58,318 nt of DNA from a bacterium (GTDB lineage: Bacteria > Sysuimicrobiota > Sysuimicrobiia > Sysuimicrobiales > Segetimicrobiaceae). The notes under the pieces were generated by a model. The model worked only from the letters and a program-made list of their open reading frames with translations, had not been told where the DNA came from and did not search any database. The DNA is taken from assembly GCA_035295165.1 (NCBI GenBank), contig DATGJN010000007.1, positions 1 to 58,318 on the forward strand, given 5' to 3'. Shown one piece after another: positions 24,455 to 32,745 of the stretch (the first letter of the stretch is position 1; each line of letters starts with the position of its first letter). Made by a program: the position numbers and the translations under genes.

Positions 24455-25258
24455 ATGACGATCAGCGAGTTCTGGGCAGCGCTGAGCCGCTCCTGGCGGC
24501 TGGGTGCGGCGGTGTTCGCGGTGTGCACGGCCGCCGGGGTGATCGCGGGCGTGCTCACCCGCCCCGCGTACGAGGCGACCGCGGTGTTTCAGGTCGAGCA
24601 ACTCGCCGACATCGGCGGCTCGGTCTCGTGGGATACCCCGCATTCCGTGCGGCCCCGCCTCAATGTCGACGTGCTGGAGAAGTGGCTCGGCGGGGCGGAC
24701 GTGCTCGACCGCATCGTCGCGCTCGCGGGCGCGCAGGGACAGGTGACGCCCGCCGCACTCCGGCGCGATCTGCTTGTGATTCCGGCCGGCGATATCGGTC
24801 TGTACGAGGTCACCGCCCGGAGCGCTTCGCCTGATCTCGCTCCGCGGATCGCCGACGCCGCGGCTGCGGTGCTCGCCGACCGGGCGGCGCGGTTTGTCGC
24901 GCTCGAGCAGGACGCGACGCTGACCCGGCTCCGTCGCACCCTGGTCGAGACCAACGCGCTGCTTGCCGCGCCCGCCGCGACCGGGGTATCTCCGGCCGAT
25001 GGCACGGCGCCCGCGCAGGTTCGACGCCAGGCCGCGTTCGACGCGGCCAAGACGTTGGAGCAACAGATCGTGCTCCTTGAGGCCAACCAGAAGGCGTCGC
25101 CGCCGAAGGCGACCATGGTCGAGCGGGCGGCCCGGCCGGTCGCCCCGGTCACCGCCGGGCGCGTGCTGTACGCATGGTTTGGCGCCACCTCCGGGTTCGT
25201 CCTGGCCATCGCGGTGGTCCTAGTCCGCGACGGACTCCGCCGCACGGCGACGGAGTGA
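24455..25258 (+). CDS. Wzz-like polysaccharide co-polymerase / chain-length determinant
   Basis: The product has 267 aa. It has an N-terminal transmembrane helix (about residues 16-36, LGAAVFAVCTAAGVIAGVL), then YEATAVFQVEQ typical of Wzz beta strands, a helical periplasmic region with conserved Arg/Glu heptads (about 130-215), a proline-containing segment ERAARPVAPVTAG, and a C-terminal transmembrane helix (about 235-258). This layout is that of PCP proteins that set polysaccharide chain length. There is no fused tyrosine kinase domain. It overlaps the next gene (GTGA), which codes a polymerase-like membrane protein, so the two probably act together in export of a surface polysaccharide. Confidence 0.72.
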   Translation: MTISEFWAALSRSWRLGAAVFAVCTAAGVIAGVLTRPAYEATAVFQVEQLADIGGSVSWDTPHSVRPRLNVDVLEKWLGGADVLDRIVALAGAQGQVTPAALRRDLLVIPAGDIGLYEVTARSASPDLAPRIADAAAAVLADRAARFVALEQDATLTRLRRTLVETNALLAAPAATGVSPADGTAPAQVRRQAAFDAAKTLEQQIVLLEANQKASPPKATMVERAARPVAPVTAGRVLYAWFGATSGFVLAIAVVLVRDGLRRTATE

Positions 25259-26781
25259 GCGTCTCCGCACCGGCCCGGACGCCCGGCGTGGTCGCCGCCG
25301 CGGGGTCCGGCGCGTGCAGCGTGATCGGCATCCTCCTCTGGGGCTGCGTATGGCCCGCCCACGCGCCCCTCGCCCTCGGCGTCGCGGCGGTCACGGCGCT
25401 GCTGTGGGTGCCCATCGTGGTCGCGGCCGGTCGGGGGCGGATCGATCCGTTCGAGCCCGCGATCCTCGTCAGCTTCTTCTATGGCATGGGGTTTCCCGTC
25501 GGGGCGGTAATGGCGCTCGCGGTCGGGCTCGAGTTCGATCCCGCGGTGTCGCTGGCGTGGTTCCCCGCGGCGCTCGGCGTCGCCGCGATAGGACTCGCCG
25601 CCTGGCTTCTCGGTTACTACACCGGACCGGGTGCGGGGGTGGCGCGGGCGCTTCCGCCGGTGCCGCCCCGCTGGGATGGGCCGAAGGTTGCCGCGGGGAC
25701 GGCCGTGCTCGCGCTGGTCGGATGGTCCGCGCAGATCCTCTTCGTGCTCAAGGGAGGCTACCTCCACACGTTTCGCACCCAGATCGCGACGCAGTGGTCG
25801 ACCACCGCGGGTTGGCTCGCGGGATTCGCCATCGTTGCGCTGCTGTTCGCCGCGACGAGACACTACGAGCGTGTCCGCGCCGGACGGCCGTCGCGGCTCT
25901 GGCAGGCGGCGTTTCTGGCTCTGCTCGTCGCCCAGCTCGCGTACGCCCTCCCGAGCGGCTGGCGGCAGCCGGCACTGGCAGCGCTGCTCGTGCCCGTAAT
26001 CGCGGCGCACTACATGCTCGGACGCATCCGGTGGAACCTCGTCGTGGCGGCCGGCCTCGTCGCCGTGCTGCTGATCTTCCCCGTCTTGAACGTCTACCGG
26101 ACCGCCTTAGCCAGCGAGGCCAACACGAACCTGCTCCATCCATCCTCCGCGTCGGTCGGGGCGTTGCGGCACGCCGCCGTCGACACCTGGCACAGTTTGG
26201 CCGGGCTCGGGGTCGTGCACCTCGCCTCGCTGTCGGTGCGGACGTTCGCCGAGCGGTTGAACATGGTCCAGATCGTGGCCGCGATCGTTCGCCGGACGCC
26301 GTCGGAGTGGCCGTTTGCGTGGGGCCGCACGTTCGAACCGTTCTGGACCTCGTTGGCGCCGCCGAGGTTCCTCATCCGCAAACCCGCGACGAGCGTTGGC
26401 GGCGTGGCGTTCGCCCACCAGTACCACCTCATTCATCCCGGGGACACCCTGACGTCGGTCGCGCCGACGCGTCTCGGCGAGCTGTATCTCGACTTCTGGC
26501 TGCCGGGGGTGGTGCTCGGGATGTGGATCGAAGGCGTGCTCGCGCGGCTCGTCTACACCTATCTCATTGCGGCGCGCCCGGGCGCTCCCTCTCCTATCGG
26601 GGTGATCTTGTACGGCGTCTTCGTCCTGACCTTCGTGGAGTTCACCGCGTTCGCGGACTACGCGCTGATGCTCAAGCAGTTCTTGGTGCTCTTCGTGCTG
26701 CTGATGTGGATGGCGTCCTCTGCGAGGGAGCGGCGCGTCGTGACCGCCCCCGCCGCGGTCGCGCCGGAGGCAGGTTCGTAG
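25255..26781 (+). CDS. polytopic membrane protein, O-antigen polymerase-like
   Basis: The product has 508 aa with about 12 hydrophobic segments and a large loop (about residues 285-415) containing the RTPSEWPFAWGRTFEPFWTS stretch and HQYHLIHPGDT. The overall plan, and LGELYLDFWLPGVVLGMWIEG near the end, resemble Wzy/O-antigen ligase or EpsG-type polymerases. The start is GTG 25255, coupled to the Wzz-like gene. No glycosyltransferases are adjacent, so the polysaccharide is unknown. Confidence 0.65.
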   Translation: MSVSAPARTPGVVAAAGSGACSVIGILLWGCVWPAHAPLALGVAAVTALLWVPIVVAAGRGRIDPFEPAILVSFFYGMGFPVGAVMALAVGLEFDPAVSLAWFPAALGVAAIGLAAWLLGYYTGPGAGVARALPPVPPRWDGPKVAAGTAVLALVGWSAQILFVLKGGYLHTFRTQIATQWSTTAGWLAGFAIVALLFAATRHYERVRAGRPSRLWQAAFLALLVAQLAYALPSGWRQPALAALLVPVIAAHYMLGRIRWNLVVAAGLVAVLLIFPVLNVYRTALASEANTNLLHPSSASVGALRHAAVDTWHSLAGLGVVHLASLSVRTFAERLNMVQIVAAIVRRTPSEWPFAWGRTFEPFWTSLAPPRFLIRKPATSVGGVAFAHQYHLIHPGDTLTSVAPTRLGELYLDFWLPGVVLGMWIEGVLARLVYTYLIAARPGAPSPIGVILYGVFVLTFVEFTAFADYALMLKQFLVLFVLLMWMASSARERRVVTAPAAVAPEAGS

Positions 26782-26875
26782 TGCGCACGGCCACGCGGCC
26801 GCCGCCCCGGTCGCGGTACTGACCGATCCGTGCACGGCGCGGACGGGCGTGCAGGGCGGGCGAGGGGGCAGGGCG

Positions 26876-27070
26876 ATGCGCTGGGGACGCGCGGTGCTGG
26901 GCGTGGTGATGATGGCGATCGGCGGGGTGTGGTTCCTGCAGGGCATCCGCATCCTGCCCGGCAGCTTCATGACGGGGTCCAGATTCTGGGCGATGGCGGG
27001 CGCGGTCGTGGGGCTCGCCGGCCTGTCGGTGCTGGCGTCACTCGGACGCGTGCGCGGGCGGGGGGCGTAG
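26876..27070 (+). CDS. small membrane protein, two helices
   Basis: The product has 64 aa. Two hydrophobic helices are separated by LQGIRILPGSFMTGSRFWA. I recognise this LPGSFMTG-containing small protein from many actinobacterial and related genomes, where it has no known function. AGGGGG lies upstream of ATG 26876. Confidence 0.65.
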   Translation: MRWGRAVLGVVMMAIGGVWFLQGIRILPGSFMTGSRFWAMAGAVVGLAGLSVLASLGRVRGRGA

Positions 27071-27078
27071 CGCGCCGC

Positions 27079-28200
27079 TCAGCGGTCGTCCGGCTCGTCG
27101 TGCTCCGTGCCGATGCTTCGCCACGCGGTGCGCTGCCAATTGTCCCGCACGCCGTCCGCGGGGAGCCAGGGCGGGAGCGGGAGGAGCAGGCGTCGCGCCA
27201 GGCCGTGCACATACGGTTCATACATCTCGCGAAGCTCTTGCAACCGCGCGGCCGATGCCGCGTCGTTGCGCATCGCCACCCCGGCGTCGCCCAGTTGCTT
27301 CCAGAGACGCGTGAGATCCGTTGGCGGAAGGCGGTCCCGGCTCGGGAACCGCGGTGGCGCACCTAGAATCTGGCAGAGATCCACGACGGCGTGGCGCGCC
27401 ATCGCGAACGTGAGCGACGCACTTCTCACCGGCGCGCCCTCGACGCTGGATATGAGCACCGCGCACGCGTCGAGTACCGCGGTCAGCGCCGACAACCACG
27501 ACTGGTTGTCGTGTTGCGATCGGAAGTACCCGAGGATCGGATAGGAGATCATCGACTCGAGCAGTTGCGCGGACCACAGCTCCCACTCCTGGAGGAACGG
27601 CGCGAGCAGCGTGTCCCGGCCGTCCGGGCCCAGCCGCCGCAGCAGCTCGCCGGCCGTGGGCGGGGAGCCCGCCCAGGCATCCAGCAGGGATACCCGCGTC
27701 TCACGCCGCGAGAACCCTTGGTACAGCACCGGCAGGTACGAAATCACCAAGGCGAGGAACCCGAGGCCGAGGCCGGATTCGAGCACGGTGATGAAGCGCG
27801 CCGGACCGGAACGGGGCACGACGTCGCCGAGGCCGAGGGTGAAGAACGTCGTGCCGCTCATGTAGAGATCGGTGCTGAACCGCACCGCGCCCTCGGGCGT
27901 CGCCAACCGAGATCCAAACGCGGTCTGCACCAACGCGAATCCGACGATCAGACCGAGCGCCCAGGTGCCGAAGAGCGCAATCACGGCGAGCGGCCCGAAA
28001 TAGCTGAGCAGCGCCTCGCGGCGCGGACGGTGAAGGGTCCGTCGGGCGAGGATCCTCCAGAATTTCCACCCGGAGACGATGATCATCCGGGTCAGCCGGA
28101 CCCGCCGCGTCACCCGGCGCGGCAGAATCATGGTTTCGAACGCATCCCACAGGACGATCAGGATGATGAGGACACCGGCGATGCCGGCCACGTCCGCCAT
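27079..28200 (-). CDS. two-pass ion channel, K+ channel-like pore
   Basis: The product has 373 aa. The N-terminal helix is at residues 1-20, a second hydrophobic region lies at about 60-90, and then comes a pore loop STDLYMSGTTFFTLGLGDVVP and a following helix (about 130-155). The filter reads TLGLGD where K+ channels have TVGYGD, so ion selectivity is uncertain. The remaining 210 residues are a soluble helical domain without a recognisable RCK/TrkA fold. ATG 28200 has GGGGGGAAA upstream. The stop is 8 bp from the convergent small membrane protein. Confidence 0.8.
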   Translation of the reverse strand: MADVAGIAGVLIILIVLWDAFETMILPRRVTRRVRLTRMIIVSGWKFWRILARRTLHRPRREALLSYFGPLAVIALFGTWALGLIVGFALVQTAFGSRLATPEGAVRFSTDLYMSGTTFFTLGLGDVVPRSGPARFITVLESGLGLGFLALVISYLPVLYQGFSRRETRVSLLDAWAGSPPTAGELLRRLGPDGRDTLLAPFLQEWELWSAQLLESMISYPILGYFRSQHDNQSWLSALTAVLDACAVLISSVEGAPVRSASLTFAMARHAVVDLCQILGAPPRFPSRDRLPPTDLTRLWKQLGDAGVAMRNDAASAARLQELREMYEPYVHGLARRLLLPLPPWLPADGVRDNWQRTAWRSIGTEHDEPDDR

Positions 28201-28232
28201 CGGTTTCCCCCCGAACAGGCCCCAGTGCCCCG

Positions 28233-29627
28233 TCAGCGTGCGGCGTTCGTTGCTAGGTTCCGCGTCGTATCGATCGTCACCTCGACCGACAGCCCAAGCT
28301 GCAGGTCGGTTGGCGCGTCGTCGAGCGCGATCCTGATCGGCACACGCTGCACGACCTTGGTGAAGTTCCCGGTCGCGTTCTGCGGCGGCAACAACGAGAG
28401 CGCGGCGCCGGTCGCGGGGCCGAGGCGCTCCACACGGCCGTGGAACGTCTGTCGCAGCAGATCGACCCGTACCGTGGCTGGCTGGCCGACGCGGACCCTC
28501 GTGAGCTGGGTTTCCTTGAAGTTCGCTTCCACCCACTTGTGCAGCCGCACGATGGTCAGGAGCGTCTGCCCCGGCTGGACGACCTGGCCGGGCTGGACCG
28601 GAACCTGGTTCGCGACGACGCCGTCCACCGACGCGACGATACGGGTATCCTGTAGTTGCTCTTGCACGGCCGCGAGTTGTGCCTGCGCTTGAGCGACCGC
28701 CGCCTCGGCCGACGCGAGTTGGGCTTGCCGTTCCCGCGTCACATCGAAGCCGGTCTGTGCGCTCGCCACCCCCGCCTGGGCCTGCCGGCGTTGGGCCAGG
28801 GCGCCGGTGATGTCCTGACGGCTGATCTCGACCTGCATCTGGTTGGCCTCGGCGGATGCGAGCGCGGCGCGCGCCTGCGTGACGGCATCCCGCGCGCCCC
28901 GGTCTTGGGCCACGGCCGCGTCGTACGCCGCCTGCGCTTGATCGACATCCTGCTGCGCGACCGCCCCCTGGGCCAGCAGCGTCTTGTCCCGCGACAGCGT
29001 GCGCTGCGCGGTTGCAAGGGCCGAGCGCGCGGACACCGCCTGCCCCTGCGCCGCGCTCAACTGCGCCTCCGCCTGCAACACGGCCTGCCGGAGGGTTCGC
29101 TCCTGTATGGCGACCGTGGTCTGCGTCTGCGGCACGTGCGCGTCCGCGGCGGCGAGCGTCGCGTTGGCCTGCGCCACGCTCGCCGCGGTCTGGCTCTGTT
29201 GCGTGACCAGCGCGGCGCGGGCCTGGGCCACGTTCGCTTCGGCGGCCCGGATCGCCGCGAGGTCCTGTTCCGCCGCGATCCGCGCGTCGGTGGGGTCGAG
29301 CTCGACCAGAACCTGTCCCTGTGCGACGCGCTCGGACCCCTGCACGGAGACGCGCAGGACGCGGCCGGCGATCTTGGCGCTGACGAGCACCGTGTCGCCC
29401 TGGACGTACGCATCATCGGTGCTCGGATGAACGGCGGCGTCGCTGAAGTAGTGCATCGCATAGACGACCGCGGCGGCGACGACGATCAGCGCGACGACGA
29501 AGACCCAAGTCCGGCGCGCCACTCCGTTTCGGCTCGTCTGCGCGGTCCCTCCTGGAGCGGGAGAGGGGGGACCGGATGCGGGCGCGCCGGACCGATCTCC
29601 TGGGGTCCCTGGGTGTTCTGGCGTCAT
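28233..29627 (-). CDS. emrA: HlyD/EmrA-family membrane fusion protein
   Basis: The product has 464 aa. A polar N-terminus is followed by a single transmembrane helix (about residues 41-60), the TDDAYVQGDTVLVSAKIAGRV lipoyl/biotinyl-like half motif, a long coiled-coil region rich in Ala and Gln (about 110-320), and the second half QDTRIVASVDGVV followed by the beta-barrel HKWVEANFKETQL. This is the EmrA plan. It pairs with the divergently transcribed EmrB-like transporter to form a drug efflux pump. ATG 29627 is chosen; the frame is open to 29699 and the ribosome site is weak. Confidence 0.9.
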   Translation of the reverse strand: MTPEHPGTPGDRSGAPASGPPSPAPGGTAQTSRNGVARRTWVFVVALIVVAAAVVYAMHYFSDAAVHPSTDDAYVQGDTVLVSAKIAGRVLRVSVQGSERVAQGQVLVELDPTDARIAAEQDLAAIRAAEANVAQARAALVTQQSQTAASVAQANATLAAADAHVPQTQTTVAIQERTLRQAVLQAEAQLSAAQGQAVSARSALATAQRTLSRDKTLLAQGAVAQQDVDQAQAAYDAAVAQDRGARDAVTQARAALASAEANQMQVEISRQDITGALAQRRQAQAGVASAQTGFDVTRERQAQLASAEAAVAQAQAQLAAVQEQLQDTRIVASVDGVVANQVPVQPGQVVQPGQTLLTIVRLHKWVEANFKETQLTRVRVGQPATVRVDLLRQTFHGRVERLGPATGAALSLLPPQNATGNFTKVVQRVPIRIALDDAPTDLQLGLSVEVTIDTTRNLATNAAR

Positions 29628-29731
29628 CTGGTGGCGTTCCGACCCGACATGATGGCCACTCTCCCACGAACGGAACGCGTTGGGCACGCCTCGATCCATC
29701 CGATCTCGCCCGCGGGCTGCGGCACCATGAC

Positions 29732-29745
29732 TGAACGTTCGTTCA
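29732..29745. promoter_or_regulatory. operator-like inverted repeat between emrA and emrB
   Basis: TGAACG-TT-CGTTCA is a perfect 6-bp inverted repeat with a 2-bp centre, the shape of TetR-family operators. It lies in the 190-bp divergent promoter region of the efflux genes. A direct repeat CGTCAACG occurs twice nearby (29768-29775 and 29783-29790). No TetR gene is adjacent. Confidence 0.6.
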
Positions 29746-29817
29746 TGGGATTGTATGCCCCGACGTGCGTCAACGACACCTCCGTCAACGTTGGCCCCCC
29801 GATGGTATCATGAGGCA

Positions 29818-31434
29818 GTGACGTCGAAGAGTTGGACGCTCGTCGCAGCGGTGCTCGGGTCGGGCATCACGTACCTCGACTCGAGCGTGGTGACCGTGGC
29901 GCTTCCCCGCATCGGGCGCGAACTCCCGCATGCACACCTCGGGGTGCTCGAGGGACAGACGTACGTCTACAACGGCTACCTGCTCACGTTGAGCGCGCTG
30001 CTCATTCTCGCGGGCGCCCTGACTGACTACTACGGCCGCCGGCGGATGTTCGCGATCGGGATTCTCGGATTCGGCGCGACGTCGCTCCTCTGCGGCCTCG
30101 CTCCGACGCTCGAACTGTTGGTGGTGTTTCGCGTGCTCCAAGGCGCGGCGGGCGCGTTCCTCGTGCCGGGCGCGCTCTCGCTGATTACGACGACGTTCAC
30201 GGGGGAAGAGCAGGGGCGCGCGTTCGGCATCTGGTCCGGCGCGGCGGCCGCGATCACCATCCTCGGGCCGTTCATCGGCGGCGTGCTCGTCGACACGCTG
30301 ACGTGGCGGGCGGCGTTTCTCATGAACCTCCCGTTCGTGGCGCTCGCGGTGTGGGTGGTGGCACGCCACGTCCGGGAGAGCCGCGATCCGCAGGCGGCCC
30401 GCGGGTTCGACATCCCGGGCACGATCACGGCCGCGCTCGCGATCGGCGGTCTCGTCTTCGGCGCGATCTACGGACAGCAGCGGGCCTGGCGGGATCCCAT
30501 GGCGTTCGTCGCGCTCGCGGTCGGCGTCGCGGCCGCGGTGGCGCTGGTGCCGTTGATGACGCGCCGTCCCCACCCTCTGGTGCCGCCGGAACTGTTCCGG
30601 TCGCGTAACTTCACGGTGACCAATCTCTCGACGTTCGTCATCTACGGCGCGTTCGCGGTCGTATTCTACTGCCTGCCGCTGTTCATGCAGGGGACGCTCG
30701 GGTATACCGCCGCCGCGGTTGGGCTCGCGACGCTGCCCGTGAGCGTGCTGCTGGCGCTGTTCTCGGCGCGGTTCGGCGTGCTCGCCGCGCGGTATGGCCC
30801 GCGCTGGTTCATGGCGGGCGGCCCGGCGTTGATTGCGCTCGGCGTGCTGTGGCTCGCGCGGGTGCCCGCGTCGAGCCCGATGTGGCGGTTGCGCCCCGCG
30901 GATCCTGGGACGTATCTTCCGCCGTGGGGATACGCGGTCGACTTCCTGCCTGGGCTGCTCGTGTTCGGCGCGGGGCTGATGATCATGGTCGCGCCGCTGA
31001 CGACGACCCTCATGACGTCGGTGGAGGCGCGGCACGCGGGACTGGCTTCCGCGATCAACAACGCGGTCGCCGAACTTGGGCCGCAACTCATCGGCGCGAT
31101 CGCGTTCGTCGTGATCACCGCGGCGTTCTACTCGGCGCTCGCGGCCCGCGCGCCTGGGTTGGAGGTCGGGTCACCCCATGTGCGCCAGTTGCTGGCCCCG
31201 CTGAACGCGCCGGCGCCGGGCGCTCCCGCCGCGGCGGCGGCCGCCGCACGCGCGGCGTCGGCGTTCGGGTTTCATCTCGCGATGCTGCTCGGGGCCGCGT
31301 TGTTGTCCCTTGGGGCGCTGATCAACGCGATTGGGATTCGCGGAGGAGGGACCGTCTCGGCGCGCCCGGTACGGTCCGTAAGCAGGCACTGGCGACGCGC
31401 GTCGCACGCGGTGCCGCAGGACTCGGAGCCGTAG
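29818..31434 (+). CDS. emrB: MFS transporter, DHA2/EmrB family
   Basis: The product has 538 aa with 14 predicted helices. MFS signatures include ITYLDSSVVTVALPRIGRELP in helix 1 (D1 motif of DHA2 proteins), GALTDYYGRRRMF (motif A), RVLQGAAGAFLVPGALSLI (motif B) and GIWSGAAAAITILGPFIGGVL (motif C, antiporter). It exports toxic organic compounds using the proton gradient, probably through the EmrA-like protein encoded divergently. GTG 29818 is preferred over an open frame reaching 29755. Confidence 0.92.
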   Translation: MTSKSWTLVAAVLGSGITYLDSSVVTVALPRIGRELPHAHLGVLEGQTYVYNGYLLTLSALLILAGALTDYYGRRRMFAIGILGFGATSLLCGLAPTLELLVVFRVLQGAAGAFLVPGALSLITTTFTGEEQGRAFGIWSGAAAAITILGPFIGGVLVDTLTWRAAFLMNLPFVALAVWVVARHVRESRDPQAARGFDIPGTITAALAIGGLVFGAIYGQQRAWRDPMAFVALAVGVAAAVALVPLMTRRPHPLVPPELFRSRNFTVTNLSTFVIYGAFAVVFYCLPLFMQGTLGYTAAAVGLATLPVSVLLALFSARFGVLAARYGPRWFMAGGPALIALGVLWLARVPASSPMWRLRPADPGTYLPPWGYAVDFLPGLLVFGAGLMIMVAPLTTTLMTSVEARHAGLASAINNAVAELGPQLIGAIAFVVITAAFYSALAARAPGLEVGSPHVRQLLAPLNAPAPGAPAAAAAAARAASAFGFHLAMLLGAALLSLGALINAIGIRGGGTVSARPVRSVSRHWRRASHAVPQDSEP

Positions 31435-31496
31435 CCCCGGAGGAACGCCGCCCGCGACCGCGCGGCACCACGCCCCTCGGAGGCGCCGCCACGCCC

Positions 31497-31916
31497 TCAG
31501 GCTCGCCGGCGGTTCATCCCTGCGCTGCGCGCGGGCAGCATCCCAGCGCGAGCCGAGACGGCGGCGCGTGGGACCGGCTGGCGGTTTTCAGACGCGGCCT
31601 CCGCCGCAAGGTGACGGCGGGCCCAGCGATCGATCGCCTGGATCACGGCGTCGAGCTCAACGCCCCGCGGGGTCAGCTCGTAGCTCGTCTTCGGCGGCAT
31701 CACGGAGTGGACGGTCTTCTTCACGACCCCGAGCGACTCCAGCCCGTCCAGCCGCTGCGCCAGCGTCGTCGTGTTGCATCCGCCGATCGCCCGGCTCAGG
31801 TCGTTGAACCCCCGTGGGCCGTCCAGGAGGGTGCGCACGATGTGGAGCACCCATTTCTCCTGCAGGAGATTGATGGCCCGGGAGGCCGGGCAGAATGCCG
31901 CGTCGTCGTGTGCCAT
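31497..31916 (-). CDS. HxlR-family transcriptional regulator
   Basis: The product has 139 aa. The winged-helix core has ASRAINLLQEKWVLHIVRTLLDGPRGFNDLSRAIGGCNTTTLAQRLDGLESLGVV and KTSYELTPRGVELDAVI. The conserved Cys near the N-terminus (AFCPAS) may sense electrophiles or redox state, as in YodB/HypR-type members. The C-terminal 25 residues are a basic tail. It is divergent from the YceI gene, with two palindromes between them, and probably represses itself and that gene. Confidence 0.9.
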   Translation of the reverse strand: MAHDDAAFCPASRAINLLQEKWVLHIVRTLLDGPRGFNDLSRAIGGCNTTTLAQRLDGLESLGVVKKTVHSVMPPKTSYELTPRGVELDAVIQAIDRWARRHLAAEAASENRQPVPRAAVSARAGMLPARSAGMNRRRA

Positions 31917-31951
31917 CTCCACGCAACGGTAGCACGCCGTCGCACAAATAT

Positions 31952-31986
31952 CAAGTACTTGACTATTTCGAGTACTCCATGATACT
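31952..31986 (+). promoter_or_regulatory. yceI promoter with HxlR-type operator palindromes
   Basis: CAAGTACTTG (31952-31961) and GAGTACTC (31970-31977) are perfect palindromes around AGTACT. They overlap a -35 TTGACT (31959-31964) and the spacer before -10 GATACT (31981-31986, 16 bp). A bound repressor here would block the promoter. The arrangement matches regulation by the adjacent HxlR protein. Confidence 0.7.
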
Positions 31987-32025
31987 GTGCACATAGACAA
32001 ACGGACCAGACAGGGAGGGACGTCA

Positions 32026-32559
32026 ATGCCGTGGACCATCGATCCGAGCCACTCGCACCTCGATTTTTCCATCAGACACATGGGGATCTCAACCGTCCGG
32101 GGACGGTTCAAGAAGTTCAACGCAGAGATCGCCGAGGCGAACAGTACGCTGCGTGGCCTCAACATCGCTGTCGACGCCGCGAGCATCGATACAGGTGAGC
32201 CTCAGCGGGACCAACACCTGCGCTCGGGAGACTTCTTCGACGTTGAGAAGTATCCTGAGATCCGGTTCAGGAGCACGGCGGTGTCGTCTCGCGGTCAGGG
32301 ACGATATCTCGTCAGCGGGGATCTGAAGATCCGCGACACGACGCGCCCGGTCAGTTTCGAGGTCGACGTCACAGACCCCGTCAAGGACCCGTGGGGCAAC
32401 ACCCGTGCCGCTGCGACCGGGAAGGGAAAGCTGAACCGGAAGGAGTGGGGGCTGAACTGGAACAAGGCGTTGGAGCTGGGCGGGTGGCTCGTCGGCGACG
32501 ATGTGCAGTTCACGTTCGATATCGAGGCGGTGGCGGCCGCGTCGGTCGCGGCACGGTAG
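32026..32559 (+). CDS. YceI-family lipocalin-like protein
   Basis: The product has 177 aa. Family signatures are WTIDPSHSHLDFSIRHMGISTVRGRFKKF, DTGEPQRDQHLRSGDFFDVEKYPEIRF and TRPVSFEVDVT. YceI proteins form a beta-barrel that binds polyisoprenoids or amphiphiles. This copy has no signal peptide and is therefore cytoplasmic. ATG 32026 has CAGGGAGGG upstream. The promoter overlaps likely HxlR operators, which suggests induction by stress. Confidence 0.93.
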   Translation: MPWTIDPSHSHLDFSIRHMGISTVRGRFKKFNAEIAEANSTLRGLNIAVDAASIDTGEPQRDQHLRSGDFFDVEKYPEIRFRSTAVSSRGQGRYLVSGDLKIRDTTRPVSFEVDVTDPVKDPWGNTRAAATGKGKLNRKEWGLNWNKALELGGWLVGDDVQFTFDIEAVAAASVAAR

Positions 32560-32598
32560 GATCGCCGCGGTCGCCTGTCGCGCGACCGAGGAAACATG

Positions 32599-32632
32599 AG
32601 GGCGGGGCTCCCTTGGGGCCCCGCCCTTCGTC
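32599..32632 (+). terminator. terminator of yceI
   Basis: A 10-bp perfect GC stem (32599-32608 with 32618-32627) and 9-nt loop is followed by a short T-containing tail, 40 bp after the stop. Confidence 0.65.
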
Positions 32633-32745
32633 GTCGCGGATGCCCTCGACCGGCGGGCGCGGAGGCGCTGCGCTGCCGGTTGCGCGGGAACCGACGCTTG
32701 TCTCGGTGAAGGTCTAACCGGAGGCACGCGAGAGGGGGACGGACC

